A stretch of 64,000 bases of DNA, taken from positions 56,100,473 through 56,164,472 of the forward strand of contig CM067592.1 in the NCBI GenBank assembly GCA_034336665.1. Reading direction: 5' to 3'. This document shows positions 1 to 13,450 of the stretch, piece by piece. Numbering within the stretch: the first letter of the stretch is position 1; the number at the start of each line of letters is the position of its first letter. The position numbers and the translations under genes are program-made. Under the pieces are notes generated by a model. The model did no database searches and was not told the origin of the DNA. It worked only from the letters and a program-made list of their open reading frames with translations. The stretch comes from Luscinia megarhynchos (taxonomy: Eukaryota; Chordata; Aves; Passeriformes; Turdidae).

Positions 1-232
1 GCAGGTGATAACTATACTGGGCATCATTCTTGCATGATCCAGGTGGCACTGAGGAGAACGTGCTCTGAAGTTTATGAAAAGTGAGCCCAGCTTCCCTGCA
101 AACTATCCTAGTTTTAAATAACCATACATAAAATCACCTATCAGTGATGCATAATCGACATGGTAACTCATTCTTGTATTTTACCCATGTGTTAGGTCTA
201 ATATATTCATTGGCATGTGCAGATATATATGA

Positions 233-295
233 ACTTACTGTTTTACAGTAAGTAAACTTAAGTAAAGTAAGTAAACTTACTGTTTTACAGTAAGT
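233..295. repeat. Duplicated perfect hairpin, 42 bp period
   Basis: Two copies of a small perfect inverted repeat lie 42 bp apart. Each has arms ACTTACTGT and ACAGTAAGT around a TTT loop, at 233-253 and 275-295. The sequence between and after them is made of related AAGTAA/AAACTTA words, so the block looks like local duplication of a hairpin-forming unit. No function is evident. Confidence 0.8.
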
Positions 296-2425
296 AAAAG
301 TAAGTAACTTACTTTTATATCTATTTATGTCACTTGAGTTCAATTCTTTTAAACAGTAGAAAAAGAAGAGCCAACTTCATAGATCTGAATAGCCTGTATC
401 CTTTAAAAATGCAATCTCACCAAACACTTGTGGTGTAAATGAACCGTTTGGTTGATTATAGACTGATTATATTGCTGCACTATGGCACACGAGATGACCA
501 CAGCCTAGTGGCTATCTACAGCTACATAGTAGCTGTATATTTCTACTTCTAGTTAGTTTTCATTAAAATGTATATGTAAAGTAGTTTTTATAGCAATAAA
601 AAAAATCGTGCATTTGTGATGCATATCCAACAACAATAACACATTGACAACATAGCGGAGCAAGGCTGTAAAGCTTCAGCCATAAAGATGCATTTCATAT
701 GAGAGCTTTCAGAAAACAGAAGTTTATACCATGTGTAGAGTAACATACGGGCCAATAATCAGTAACAAGTCCATTAGATGTAATAAATGGTATGAAACTT
801 GCAGTCGTCTGGGGTGGGATCCATTTTTGAATTAGGTGCTTTCTGCCCCGTGCGTTCTGCCAAGGGAGTTGAAATCCCTTGGGAGGACAGTCTGGACAGC
901 CAGCAGACTGAGTGTTAGGCAGTCCCTGTGACACGGTGTCTGCAGGCGGGCACCTCCCCACGCTCCGGCTCTGAGCCTGGCTTCAGCCACAGGTGAAGCT
1001 GCACCTGCGCTTTGTCGGGAGGCAATGAGGGATGAAGACGTCCTGCCCCCCTCCCTGTAACTTCTTGTTTCCTACTCCTTGTAACAGCATGGAAACTTTC
1101 TCACAGCAGTGTAATTCCAGCGCTGAATGCCTCAGATATCAAAGAGGTGACGTGGTGCTGTGCAGAGACAGGGACTCTGCTTTCACCAAGCACAGAGCTC
1201 TGCTGTTGCCACTTGCAGCTTCCCTTTTCTTGACTAAAAGTCTTGAAGACAATGAGGACAATCATCATTCTTCTTCCTTGCTTTGGATACACAGGAGTGG
1301 GAAATTACATGCGGGCTTTCTCAGGCTGTGAGAAGGACTGAACCCAAGTCTCCCACAAGTTGACGGAATGCTTTTGTTATCCAGTGAGTGCTGGCTGCTC
1401 CTTTCTCTCTTGAGACAAACGAATTGACCACATCAGCATTTAGATGAGAATCTGCTCCTGACAACAAGCAGTCACGTATATTTGGAGGGCAGCACATAGG
1501 TGGGAGTCATGCATCAAATCAGGCAGAGAGTCAGAGCTCAGCACTGGGAGCTGCAAGAAATCTCTAAATCAGAGTTCTTTTAACACTTTTAAGTCAAAGG
1601 AGGGCATGTCCAGGGCTAAAATTGAAAGACAGTATCTACAGACCTCGGTCTTACACTTTCACAGTAGCTCTACTCTAGTTCTACTTTTGCCATGAACCCT
1701 TTATTTGGCACAGTTCACACTTTCATCTTGACACAGGTAAATGGATCTTTCAGTTAGGATGATCTAATAAATAGAACCACTGATTTTTGCAGATATTTGA
1801 CGTTTTAAAAGCAAGATTTTAAAAAAGCAAAGAAGAGAATATGACTTTTTTTGTTAGATTTTATGCTTTATATGCATACTCAAACATATCAGGAACTCTA
1901 GGACAAAAGTAACCTCTTATGTCTTGGTGATGTTGTGGCCATTGTCCTTCCAAAATGGGGGATGTCCATTAACAGATGCTCACTGAAGAAACAGTCAAAA
2001 CAGGCACATATAGGAAATATTCTTTGTTCCTTAAAAAAAAAAAATAGAAGGGAGCAAAAAAGTGTTCTTCATTGACAGAATTCTTAAACTGGTTCCTCAG
2101 TTTTATGCAAATTATTATTATTTTCAGATCTCAGTATTAAAAATTTTGCAGGCTTGAAGCAAAATATTATATACAGTGGAAAATAGAAGCTACATAAATA
2201 ATTATTAGTAGATTTAAAATAGCTTACCATGAATACATGCTTTAAAAAAACTAAAAGAATACGCAATTACTAGAGCTCTATTTATTATTACTTCCTGGCC
2301 AAAAACCACTTGGAAACAAATTGGCAGAAAACCAAAACTCCCTGCCAGTGCAAAATTAACAAAAAATTAACAAAAAAAATTAACAAAATTAAGACAACCT
2401 TGAGTTCATTTTAGCTGTGTATAGT

Positions 2426-2484
2426 TAAAAAAACCCAAACAAAAAACAAAACATACAAACAAAAAAAAAAATCCAACCCAAAAG
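2426..2484. repeat. A/C-rich low-complexity tract
   Basis: An A-rich tract broken by short C runs (AAACCC, AAAACA, AAATCCAACCC types). It belongs to a class of similar tracts that recurs on both strands across the window. Confidence 0.75.
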
Positions 2485-5400
2485 TCCTTCTTTCAACATA
2501 TTTACTCTTTCTTCATTGTGTACTTTCCCCCCTCACTTAAAGACAAGCATTTGAAAAACCTTTGTCAGCGAAATTGCTTGGGACTACTTAATATTTTCCA
2601 AGATAAACATTTGGATTACATACAAGATTCAAAATTCCAAACTAGAACCACAATATTCAATCAACTTTTGTCACTTAGAGCAATTATTGTCTACAGAACC
2701 TCTCACACTATCAGTGGTTTATGTCCAGTTTGAATCTCAGCCTTATGTCTGTTCCCATACACTTGAAAAAACCAGAGAAGCAGAAAGCTAAGTATTTCTG
2801 TCAACTTTGTGCCCTCCTTCTCTGGAGGCACTTTACAGAGTTTATGCACATATTTTATATCACATGATTATAAAAACTGCAAGATTCAGTCAGAATTTCT
2901 CACCCGTTTTCACTAGGATGGGCCAAAAGTTATCTCCTGGAGAGGTGCCTTCAGAGCAAAGCAAGGATACAGTTACCCTTCCCTAAATCTTTTCTGGGTT
3001 CTCAGAATTTGCAGCTTGTGGGGCTCCTGAGTGAGAAGTGATTTTTCACAATTTAGAGAAGGCTTCAGGTATTCACCTTCCTTTAGCTTGTTTAATTTTC
3101 ATTAAAAATGAAATTAAATGTTAGGTGGGAAATGTTAGGTTTCACAGGAACCTGTGGTGAAGAATTTCCACAGTGTAATTACCTATAGTGTATGCAAGAT
3201 CCATCTCCTCTGATTGTCCTCACTTGCCCTTTTCTGGATATTTTCTAAAGCTATGACAAACTTTCTGAAAGCAAAATAAAATAGACCCACTACAGATTTA
3301 CATGATAGTAAAACTCTTTTCTCTGCATCCTTTCCTAATTCTTACCAAAAGTTAGTGGGATTTTTTGATCACTACATAGATTTTGTCACAAAACTTTCTG
3401 TTATAATCTGAATTCCAAGTCCAGACTCATCACTGTCAGCTCAGACCATTTATTTTATATCTTCCCTATGAACTCATGGGGGAAAGGAGAGCAAGACCAT
3501 GTCCTGTGTACATCAGTCTGTATTTATTTTGTTCAATTTAATCTGTAATTTTAGTCCTCAAGTACATAGTCCCACAAAGTTCTTCTGCAGTTCTGCATAG
3601 GTAACTCCATGGTTACTATCCCACTCCCCTTGGTTTTGCCATCAAAATTTGTCATCTCTGTAAACAGCCTTGCCAAATCAGAGAAGTTTCCTAAGTCTGT
3701 GGCAGACAGCTGTCAAGCACATCTGGACAGTCATGCAGAAAATGGAGAAAAGCTACAGAGATAGCAGAGCTACAGAGGAGAACAATGGAACAGTCACAGA
3801 TTTGAATTATTTGTTCATGCATTCATTGGAGTCTAGATTCCAGGAGACCGACAAGGGAAAGATGAGATAAAATCACTCTTTTGGAAAAAGTCATCTCTAA
3901 GCCATGGTTTTGCTCATGAAGTAAAATTCCTGCAAGGCATATCAGTTGATAATATTTTAATGGGTTTAGATTTCAATACAGTTTAACCAAGTCACACTTA
4001 AATCAATTTAGAGCCCCTCTATCAGACTTAAGTGGAGCAATACATCATAAAGTTATTGCTACTTCCTTATTATTTTCATAGCAGAACTACTAGATTACAG
4101 GAATTGCTACCATGCACACTTGTCTGAAGTATATAAGAATTGCAACACCTCAACACACTGCATTGTTACCAGAAATAATACACAGACCCACAGCAGTCTT
4201 TCAGTATTCTTCATTGTGACAGGAGGCAGAAATGCTCTCCCAGTTACTCATTACTTTTTTATTTATTTGCATGCAAATGTGCTAACACACAGGCACTGTT
4301 CAGAAACGCTGTTGCACTTACCACAGTCAGACCCTCCTTCTAGCAAGCCACAGCTAGCCTGTGAGCTGTGTGCCTTGGGTCAATAAATTCTGATGCCATG
4401 GACACATGGACATGAGGAGGAGAGGTACCAGATATAGCTGCTGCCCCTTGCTAATGCCTGGCTCCTGGAGCTTCCCAAAGTCAGCAAGGATGGTATAGAA
4501 GGTACCTGAGCTAAGAAATTCCCAAGGAAAATAAAAGTACTATCAAAAAATAGTGCTGCAAAAGTGCTTTTTGAAGCAGTGCTTAGCACACAACCTGCAG
4601 ATTACAGAGCACAAGAATTGCTGGGGACGGCCACAAGCAGGAGCAGTTGTGGTCCAGAACAATTGGTTTGCACCACAGCCTTTTTTTTTTCATCACCCCA
4701 AAGCTGTGGCACTCCAAGGAGGGAGGTAAAAGACTCTAGGGCTATTTAAATTTTTGAGGAGCTGTTCTGGGGTACTCTTGGTTTCTGCATATTAATGCAA
4801 CCTTTTCCTGGCAGACTTCATGCCATATAACACCTTCTGCACTGCTTCTGCATGCATGCCATAGCAGCTGGTTCTGTTTTCATGTCTCAGGTGGTACTTG
4901 ATGCGTGGCCTGCCAAAGGCTCCTGAAAGGTTAAGCTGGGCTTTGGCAAGGGAAATAACCTCATATTAGTCACTCTCTCAATTTTTGTCTCCATCCCCTG
5001 CTGTAGTTTTCTTAGCACTGAAATAACAACATAATTGAAATGTAAACAGATAAGACAGAAATTAGCAAAAATACCTATCTTCTTTTAGTTTGTTGAATTT
5101 CTAAATAAATACAAGAGCACTGTGTGACTTAGAAAACAGCAAATAACTTTGGACCAACTTATGTCATGGTAATGCATGCCCACTGAAAATTAAGAAACCA
5201 TTTCCTAAGGTCACCTTACTTTGCTGCTGGCTGTGTGCTCTGAAGTAACAGCACAGTTGTGCATGCTGCCACCAAATGCAGATTATCAATTGAGCTATAG
5301 CAGTAGACAAAACACCTTCACTAAAAGCTGCTCATGAGTTCATTAACCAGAACCTGTTCCAAAATTGCCAGAACCTTAGTTAACCCAATGTGAATTTTGT

Positions 5401-7959
5401 GACAGAAAGTTGCAGGTTGTCAGTGAAGTAAAATTTGAGGGAGCTTCTCTAAACACAGTGCTCTTGGGAGCAGTGAAGAATCACAGGTGACTCTACTGAA
5501 TGCCTGAGAGGAATGCTGCCCTCTCTGTCCCCTCCTATAGTATGCCCATTGTTGATAAAGGCTGTCTTCCTTTTGTTGGTGTTCATTGTGGAGAGAAATG
5601 CACTAGTTATTTACTGGTGAAAATGAGATGGCAGTAACAAGCAATGGAAGACAGTGTTGTTTTTCATTTTGCATTGATGCCCCTCTACAGAGGCATGCAT
5701 TTCTCACATTATTCTTCTCAAAGCCTTTATTGTTCTGGCTTCCTGTTACAAATCAAGCTGGTGATGGCAGCCCCATGAAATCCCATTAGCATACTGAGAG
5801 CAGTGTATTACAGTACCAGGCAATAGAATAAATGCAGAACAATAAGTATAATAGGGAATACATTACCCCAAAACGGAACAGCAGCTCTGTACTGAGCTCC
5901 AGTTCTATGAAGGTGCCTTCTCCAGTGTTTGAAATCAAACAAACAGCATTTTTAGGGTTCAGTTGCACTGTCAAGTAAAATCTAGCCTGTTTAAACCAAG
6001 GAAGACAGAGATGCAAAAGATGTTATGCTACATGTCCAGGTGCAACCATCTATCTCTCCCTGTTCATAGACTCTAATTTTACAGACATAAAAGTTTTTGG
6101 ATTGTTTTCTTTTATTTTTGTGTAGAGATGTAACGACCCTGCAATAACTGAACTTACTTTAGAGTCTTATTCTTTGCTTGGCTGGCACCAATGGCAAGCG
6201 TGTGATGGCAGCCTTCAGAAAGCAGGCTGCCTTTAAAAGAACCAGTGCTTGTGAAGCCTGAACTAGAAGGAAAATTGCTAGTTAGCAGCCAGTCAAGCAA
6301 CAGCCTGCTGTGGATGAGCAAGAAGGCAGCTGGCACATCAACATATGCCACTACCTGGCTGTTCTCAGGGACAGGACTGTACATGCCCTCTCCTTAGGTG
6401 ATCTTAAAGGTAGGTACAGTAGGCAACTGCAAGACACTTTTGGGGGAAAAGGGACAAAGTGACTAGGATAAGGAACAATTCTGCAGAGGAATTGACATTT
6501 AGCCTGAGACAAGGACTGTAAAAGCCTCTTCAAAGATGGGGATTCACTGCCTGTCAAATACTGGTGTCTTCAAAGGTGGGAAAGCAGCTGTGTTTTTCCA
6601 GAATGAAAAGGATGATCAATCTGAAAGACTTTTAAGAAAAGCTGTCAAACACTATAAAAAAGCAAACCAGATTATGTATTGGCATACTGTTTCTGGTGAC
6701 TAATCACTTTCTAGCTTTAAATATAGGTTTTAATGCTAAAAGTGAAAAGAGAGGGTTCATATTTTTTTCATGAGAGCTTCTGCATTAGTAACTTGTAATG
6801 ATATAATGATATGGACTATAATTTTTTGTCAGAAATGGTTTAATTTTTAAGTCTCTCTGTGACTTTGCAGGAAGATCCACAGGGTCTCTTAGACCAACAG
6901 ATCTGCAGTTAGTTCTGGACACTCCCTTTGCAGATGAGCAAAGGAGTAAAATATTAAATGAGAACCTCACAATGAAGTTTTCTACTAGGAAAAACATTTG
7001 CAAGATTGGTTGTGTGGTTGAATATAGCTGAAATGCATTGTACCGGGTCTTAATGCTTAAAGTTCATGTTACTTCGTGTATTCTTCTGTCATTTCTTTTG
7101 TAAAATTCAAATATCAAATGGGGAAAAAAACAACCTGAAAACCAAAAGAAAAGAGGTGATGGTGTGGAATATCTTTGTTTCATCTTCCCAAATAGGTTAG
7201 ACCTGCTCTGACAAGAGGAAAAACAATGTCTTCATGAATTAGGCCAAAGATGGGAATGGCAAGGAGCATGAACATCTTCAGAAGCCTAGGAGAAATGTTC
7301 TGTTCAGGAGTTCAGACTGAAGTTGGACAAAGGTTTGAATTTAAGAGAGAAAGCTGAGACACAGAAAAGCATCTAGATGGTTCTAGTTTCATTTAAGCTT
7401 TCATGCAGCTGTGCCTCACCCACAAGATGATAGTTTCATAGCAAGCAGGTCAAACAGCAGATACAGGACTCATTATGTGAGCAGGAAGGAACTTGTAAGG
7501 ATTTCACACCTTAGGTATCAAAGAAGATGTCCATCTGAGTTTTGTGTAGAAACACAGAACGTAGAAAGGACCATTTTGGTTGTCAAGTATAGATAAGCAT
7601 GCAAGAGATTTTTAAACCACTAGATCCACAAGATCTCTACTTCACCTAGTACTACATAACACATGCCAAATAAAAAAGTCTTTCCTCTTAAAATGGAGAC
7701 CATTCAGTACAACAGATGAAAAATGGGGTCGACCCATAGGATGGGAGCATGTGAAATCACCAAAGTTACCACTACATGCTGCTCTAGAATCCATAAACTC
7801 CATTTGCTCAGCAACATTTGTTTAAGAATATTCAAGAATAGTTATGTTAGCAAATACAGCATCTGTCCCTAACTAACCCCAAAATAAATGCTGAAGTATT
7901 CTTAGCTATAGAAAACTACATGAGACAGGAAACTCTGTCATGTTTCATGATGATAACTG

Positions 7960-8215
7960 CTTAATTAAGAGATGGGGAGTGTTAACAATGTTTTTCAAAT
8001 AAAAACTCCTAGTAATCCATCAAATTTGGAGCTATTCATATGTCCCTCCACAGTGTGAGAGGAATGTACTAAAAATGTCATTGTTATAGGGCAATTGATT
8101 GCACCACCTTTGGAATTACCACCGATTGTGTAATTGTTTTTCTCACTGTATTATTATAATGCTGTGTGCATGCATTAGATGCCATGAAGCCCTACAAAAC
8201 ACAAATTACTTCACG
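7960..8215. promoter_or_regulatory. Possible conserved non-coding element (weak)
   Basis: AT-rich, non-repetitive sequence with several ATTA/TAAT and CAATTG-like words and no coding potential, for example around 8085-8140. Its texture resembles vertebrate conserved non-coding elements, but that is an impression from word content only, not an alignment. Confidence 0.15.
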
Positions 8216-8970
8216 TTCACCTACCTACTTCAACTAACACCCTTGTAGGAGTCTCCTCAAACAGCCTTGGAGTTGCTTCACTCCAGGGAATGCAGAAGCA
8301 GTGCAAGGTACCGGGTGAAATTATTTATCCCTCAACTGCTTGGAAGTTCCCTTTTCACACAGTGGGCTCAAGCTTTCTAAATTGCTAATGGTTGTTGTGA
8401 AATGAGTCCTGGAAACATTACAGATGTACACGAAGAAAGATATGCATTTTTTCACACTAATCTCATATTAATCAATAGTAATGAGTGGCACAGAAGCTAG
8501 TCCTGAAATTTCAGTTTCAGATTAAACTGACCTTTGAGACTGAGTGTCCATTAAAGTTCAAGATTTCAAAATATACGTGTAGCATAAAAAGCCTAAATTT
8601 TTAATGTGATATACAACATTCAGTGTGAGAAAATCATTAACAAATATTTCAATAAAGCACATTAATTTCTAAATCTCCATAAGAAAACCTTATTACAGAA
8701 GTAATCCACTCTGTAATACCTTCCCCTAGTGCTAAAAGCAAACTGGATGAAAATCACATCAGAGGTGTGTGTAAGCATACCTTCCTTTGAGCAGGAGCAT
8801 ATTAAGTTTTATGACTAAGCTTCATTTATTAACTTCTCTGTAGAAGATCTCGAACAGTCGAGCCATTACTGCTCTGAAAATAGATGTGATTTTCCAAAGC
8901 TTTGTTTTTCAGATGTACTCTTACTTCTCCTTCAGACCAGTAACAATACAAAATAATCTATTCCTCTTTG

Positions 8971-8997
8971 AAAAAAAAAAAAAAAAAAAAAAAAAAA
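8971..8997 (+). repeat. Poly(A) tract, 27 bases
   Basis: An uninterrupted run of 27 A. No AATAAA motif lies just upstream and no coding-like body precedes it, so a processed pseudogene is not supported. It could be the tail of a decayed retroposed sequence or a simple mononucleotide repeat. Confidence 0.85.
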
Positions 8998-10007
8998 GAT
9001 TAAAAAAATGGTCTGCAAGTCATTCTGTTGACTGCATGCACTGAGGAAATTCTGTCAACTTGCCTAAGTACCTCCTAGCAGTCTGGTCAGATTGGTGTTC
9101 TGCTGTGTAAAACCCCACTGTAAAAAATGCTTCCTGTGTCACAGACCCTATGCTGGGATCCAGCATAGCCTTTGGAGATCTAAGATAGTCTTTAGCTGTG
9201 TAAATATAAATTGTAGTCCTCAGAAAAGTCACCCAGCTCCTGCTTGAATCTTCAAAGAGCTTACATTTACAGCATTACAGTGACTTACAGCTAACATTTG
9301 GTCTTTCCTAAAATGACTGGGAAGCCCTGGCAGTATGACACAGCACTGTCAGCCTCATTGATGTCAACTGTCCAGATCTTAACCAGTGGCTTAATACAAT
9401 CCAAATTGTGAGAGCACCTCTTCCAGATGGGGTGCTGCAAAAGGCATGGCCATTACATTGCCCCCAAATGTGCCAGATGATGGATACACCACTGTTCCTG
9501 CTTATGGAAAATCTATTTCAGTTTCCATCCCTACTGGAGAAGATCCTCAACCGTACATCTGATTGCAGATCCTTCCCTCCTCTTCTGTCACCTGCCCTGG
9601 TAAGACAGGGACTTCTTTATTCTTGGGTTTTTTCCTGTTGTGGATCCACTTGCTATTGAATATATCAAAGCAAAGTGGGGACGGATAGTGAGTGTGAATG
9701 TGTCCATCTGTCATACTAAAGCTAGTCCCTGTGTATTGACATCAGACATTTTATCAAATGACTGTTTAATGTAAAATACACCTTGTGGGAAGAATAAGGC
9801 AGACTGTCTGCTCTAAATTCCAATTGCAGATTTTTAAGGTATGAATAACGTAAAGGAATTTGATTACAGTGACCTATATTCAGACTGTTCATTCAGTTAC
9901 ATCAGTCCAAAACTGCACTGCAGGATGCCTGGTGCCATATGTTGCTTTCCAGCATGCCAGTCGATGAGGCAGTCAGTAAGGTATTGCACTACTAAACTGC
10001 TTCTCCT

Positions 10008-10764
10008 GGGAAAAAAGAAGGAAAAAGGAAGAGGCAGGGAGGAAGGCAGGCAGGGAGGAAGGCAGGGAGGAAGGCAGGGAGGAAGGCAGGGAGGAAGGAA
10101 GGAAGGAAGGCAGGGAGGAAGGCAGGCAGGGAGGAAGGCAGGGAGGGAGGAAGGCAGGGAGGAAGGCAGGGGAGGAAGGCAGGGAGGAAGGCAGGAAGGA
10201 AGGCAGGGAGGAAGGCAGGAAGGAAGGCAGGGAGGAAGGCAGGGAGGAAGGCAGGAAGGCAGGAGGAAGGCAGGAAGGCAGGAAGGCAGGAAGGCAGGAA
10301 GGAAGGAAGGAAGGAAGGCAGGAAGGCAGGAAGGCAGGAAGGAAGGAAGGAAGGAAGGAAGGAAGGAAGGGAAGGAAGGAAGGAAGGAAGGAAGGAAGGA
10401 AGGAAGGAAGGAAGGAAGGAAGGAAGGAAGGAAGGAAGGAAGGAAGGAAGGAAGGAAGGAAGGAAGGAAGGAAGGAAGGAAGGAAGGAAGGAAGGAAGGA
10501 AGGAAGGAAGGAAGGAAGGAAGGAAGGAAGGAAGGAAGGAAGGAAGGAAGGAAGGAAGGAAGGAAGGAAGGAAGGAAGGAAGGAAGGGAAGGAAGGAAGG
10601 AAGGAAGGAAGGAAGGAAGAGGAAGGAAGGAAGGAAGGAAGGAAGGAAGGAAGGAAGGAAGGAAGGAAGGAAGGAAGGAAGGAAGGAAGGAAGGAAGGAA
10701 GGAAGGAAGGGAAGGAAGGAAGGAAGGAAGGAAGGAAGGAAGGAAGGAAGGAAGGAAGGAAGGA
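10008..10764 (+). repeat. Long GGAA-type polypurine microsatellite (757 bp)
   Basis: The tract has three internal zones. The first, to about 10254, is built mainly of a 12 bp GGGAGGAAGGCA unit. The second, to about 10335, is mostly the 8 bp GGAAGGCA unit. The rest is GGAA tetramers with only four small interruptions, near 10370, 10587, 10619 and 10710. The last C is at 10335; beyond it the plus strand is pure purine. A long Gly/Arg/Lys/Glu frame runs through it but is an artefact of the repeat. Confidence 0.97.
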
Positions 10765-12902
10765 CAGTCTGAACTTAGTACTGTTCTTGCAGCACAGGAA
10801 AATATTGTGCTTTTGGACTGTCTGCCCTCCCTGACAACTTTCAGTTTTTAATGCAGTTTAATACATGTTTAGTGAGAAAACTTGTTTCACGACTGATGAT
10901 GACTGATGATTCCTGTCTCTGATTAGAAATCCATCCACTGTGAGAGGGTGGGGTGTGCTTGGCTTTGCTGAAATCAGATCACTCTTTCTGTTTCTACAAA
11001 GTGTGTTTGTCACAGCATTCTCTGCTTTGTTTTTGGTTTTCTTTTCTCCCTGTTGGTTTTTTTTCCTTTTCTGCTTAGTTTGGGTTCTTTTTTCTTAATT
11101 TATCCAAAGTAAACAAAAATATTGTAAAAGTTAAAAAAAATTTTAAGTGAAACTACATTTCCAGAAATTTACAGGCCTGTTTCACATCCAAAGATGAGAA
11201 GGCAAGTTTGAATAATCTCTGAAACATAGTATGAAACCCTGCTAAAACTCTGCCAAGCCACCAGCACTTCCAATAGTATCAGTATTTTACTATTGTACTG
11301 TCAGAGAGCTTCACTCTGACTTTACACCAGCTAACTGTCCCTGTGGCTCTGCTGGCTCACTAGGGTTTTCACACCACATGGTTTCTTCACCCGCAGAAAA
11401 TGGTCACCAAATCTCTCTCTAAGATCTTAGAGGTCCCCAGTAAGATATCCATTTGTCTAGAGCTCTTCCAGTAATTTATTGCACCCATTCCCTCATTCCT
11501 GGGAAGTATAACATTGGAATTGCTCCTTTATTCCCAGGAACATATCAAAGTAATGTAAACCTAGGCTGTGCAGAGGTCTTGGAGGAGTAGCTGCAGCCCA
11601 AGAAAACTCTAGGAAAAAAAGCTGCAATTCCCACTCGTTGCCTCATCCTGTCTTGTTATTACACACCTCTCTTGCAGGGATGGCCAACATATTCGGTGGG
11701 GGAAGGCAGGAAGGGGTCACTGAGATACACTTTCCCTAAGGTTGGGAAAACTCAGGTTGCTTGACTGCAGATTTCTCAGGGGAACACGCAGATCCCCCCA
11801 CAGCAAATGAATTATGCTTTCCAAGATAAAGCAAGGTTTTGATGGTGATTCCCAGTAATTAGAAGAAATATAGAGCATGTCAGTAAAGCTGATATTTTAA
11901 TCAACTGCTTTGTTGAATAATGAAGCTGCTTGGTTTGTTTCTCTGGGCTTAAGTAAAAGGGAAAACAAATAAAAAATAAGAATTTTCTTTTCTGCTTGAA
12001 CTCTATTCGATTTTATTTTGACTGAACAAGGAGGAAAACAATGGGAGCCTTAGAAAAGCCAGTGTTATCATTTCAACTAGTACACAAATATTTCACTTTT
12101 GCATGGAAAATTATGATACTGAAAGTAGTTGTTAAAGAAAGGAAATCTTATCTGTCTATCAGTTGCCAGCATTTTTAGCTAAGGCTGCATTTACACTAAA
12201 ATCTTTTTTATTGTTATTAGCAGCCTTTTTTGGGTCCCAAGCTTTCCACAAAATTCTGTCTCTGCTTGTTGAAATCTATAGGAAATCAAAACTCAAGACA
12301 TTTTGAGGAAACAAAAAGTATTAATATTTTTCCATGTTTAAATCATATGGAAAGGTAAACAAGTCATGGAATTTTATTTCTAGAATTATTCTTAATAATC
12401 CTGCATATTTAAGCTGTGGAAAACATTATAAATTAGTCCTAGACACAATATACTTATTAAGTTGATTTTTTTATAAATTCATATTTCCTCAGAAAGTGTA
12501 ATGTGTCTCACTTTCAACTCAGCAGATTAAAATAATCTCTTAGTGTCCTACCAAGAAAGAATTGTACAAACACTTCATCATGCATATTTACACAAAGATT
12601 TGCTAGCAGCACCTCTGTATCTGCAAAGCAGCATTGCTTCACAAGTCAGTTGACAATTTTATTTTCCCTTCATCCAACAGGAGTATCCCCAATAATGAAC
12701 ATTTTAGTCAGAGTTTAAGAATACCACAAGCACTTTATTACTAATTGAATTAATAGATAGCATGTGTCCTTGTTTCAGCAGCCTTTATTTTTGTGGACAT
12801 TTTTCATAAACTCACTAACATTTTATGTTTGAAATGCTACATAATTGAATGTTCCCCATCTGGAATGTTAATACCCGGCATGAAGAAAAGGAAGTCAAAG
12901 TG

Positions 12903-12919
12903 AAAAAAAAAAAAAAAAA
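12903..12919 (+). repeat. Poly(A) tract, 17 bases
   Basis: A run of 17 A within AT-rich sequence. Nothing around it marks it as a retroposon tail. Confidence 0.8.
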
Positions 12920-13149
12920 GTAACAACATTTCTTTGACTCCCATGTCAGTAGCAGCAATTAGCTACATGAATTTTCCATCTGCTTTCACTAAAGAATACG
13001 TGAGCAGCTGCATCCTACAGGAAGACAACCTGATGCAGCCAACAGAAACTGTCAAGCACCTGGTCATTTCCTGATAGCAGCTCCACTACTGCTGCAGATG
13101 TCAAATCCCACTGGGTGTGCCAGCTAGCTTTGTACAAACTCTACTAAAA

Positions 13150-13450
13150 AAAATTGCCACAGTTTTGCTTTCTCTTGGTGAAATCTCTTTGCCTATTGAT
13201 CTAAGTGGCTTGTATTTGTATTTTACTTTATGTCCATTGGATTGGATGGCAAAACATTGTATGTCTGGAAATTTATGGGCTTCACAGTCTTTAAACAATA
13301 ATGACACCAAACTAATGCTGCAAATTAAAGAGAGATTAATGATTTTATTTGGCATGGTCTAACGCTGCTGTTAATTGGTAATATATATTGTATTGGGCAC
13401 CTAATCTATTTATTTTCCTGACAGAATATCTATCACTTTGCCCTTATGTT
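13150..13450. promoter_or_regulatory. Possible conserved non-coding element (weak)
   Basis: Non-repetitive AT-rich sequence dense in homeodomain-type TTAAT/ATTAAT words (for example about 13325-13440). Frames of just over 80 codons overlap on both strands, which argues against either being coding. Any enhancer role is inference from composition only. Confidence 0.15.

Larger units (their letters stand above)
1..8970. other. AT-rich non-coding region, no gene recognised
   Basis: This stretch is AT-rich single-copy DNA with frequent stops in all frames. The open frames present are under 100 codons and resemble no protein I know. A slightly GC-richer patch at about 840-1040 has no clear coding signal. 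Small A-rich and AAATTAAC-type low-complexity stretches occur at about 2350-2485. It is probably intergenic or intronic. I see no tRNA or recognisable transposon. Confidence 0.6.

Noticed and set aside
7551..7600. Possible CR1-like CACAGAA...TAGAAAGGACC
   Set aside because: The similarity covers only scattered words and the following sequence does not match the consensus I remember.
8700..8997. Processed pseudogene ending in the 27-base A tract
   Set aside because: No AATAAA near the tract, no coding-like body, and no target-site duplication seen.
9841..10851. 336-codon plus-strand frame rich in Gly/Arg/Lys/Glu
   Set aside because: It is open only because the GGAA/GGCA repeat contains no stop codons; the flanking codons are unremarkable.
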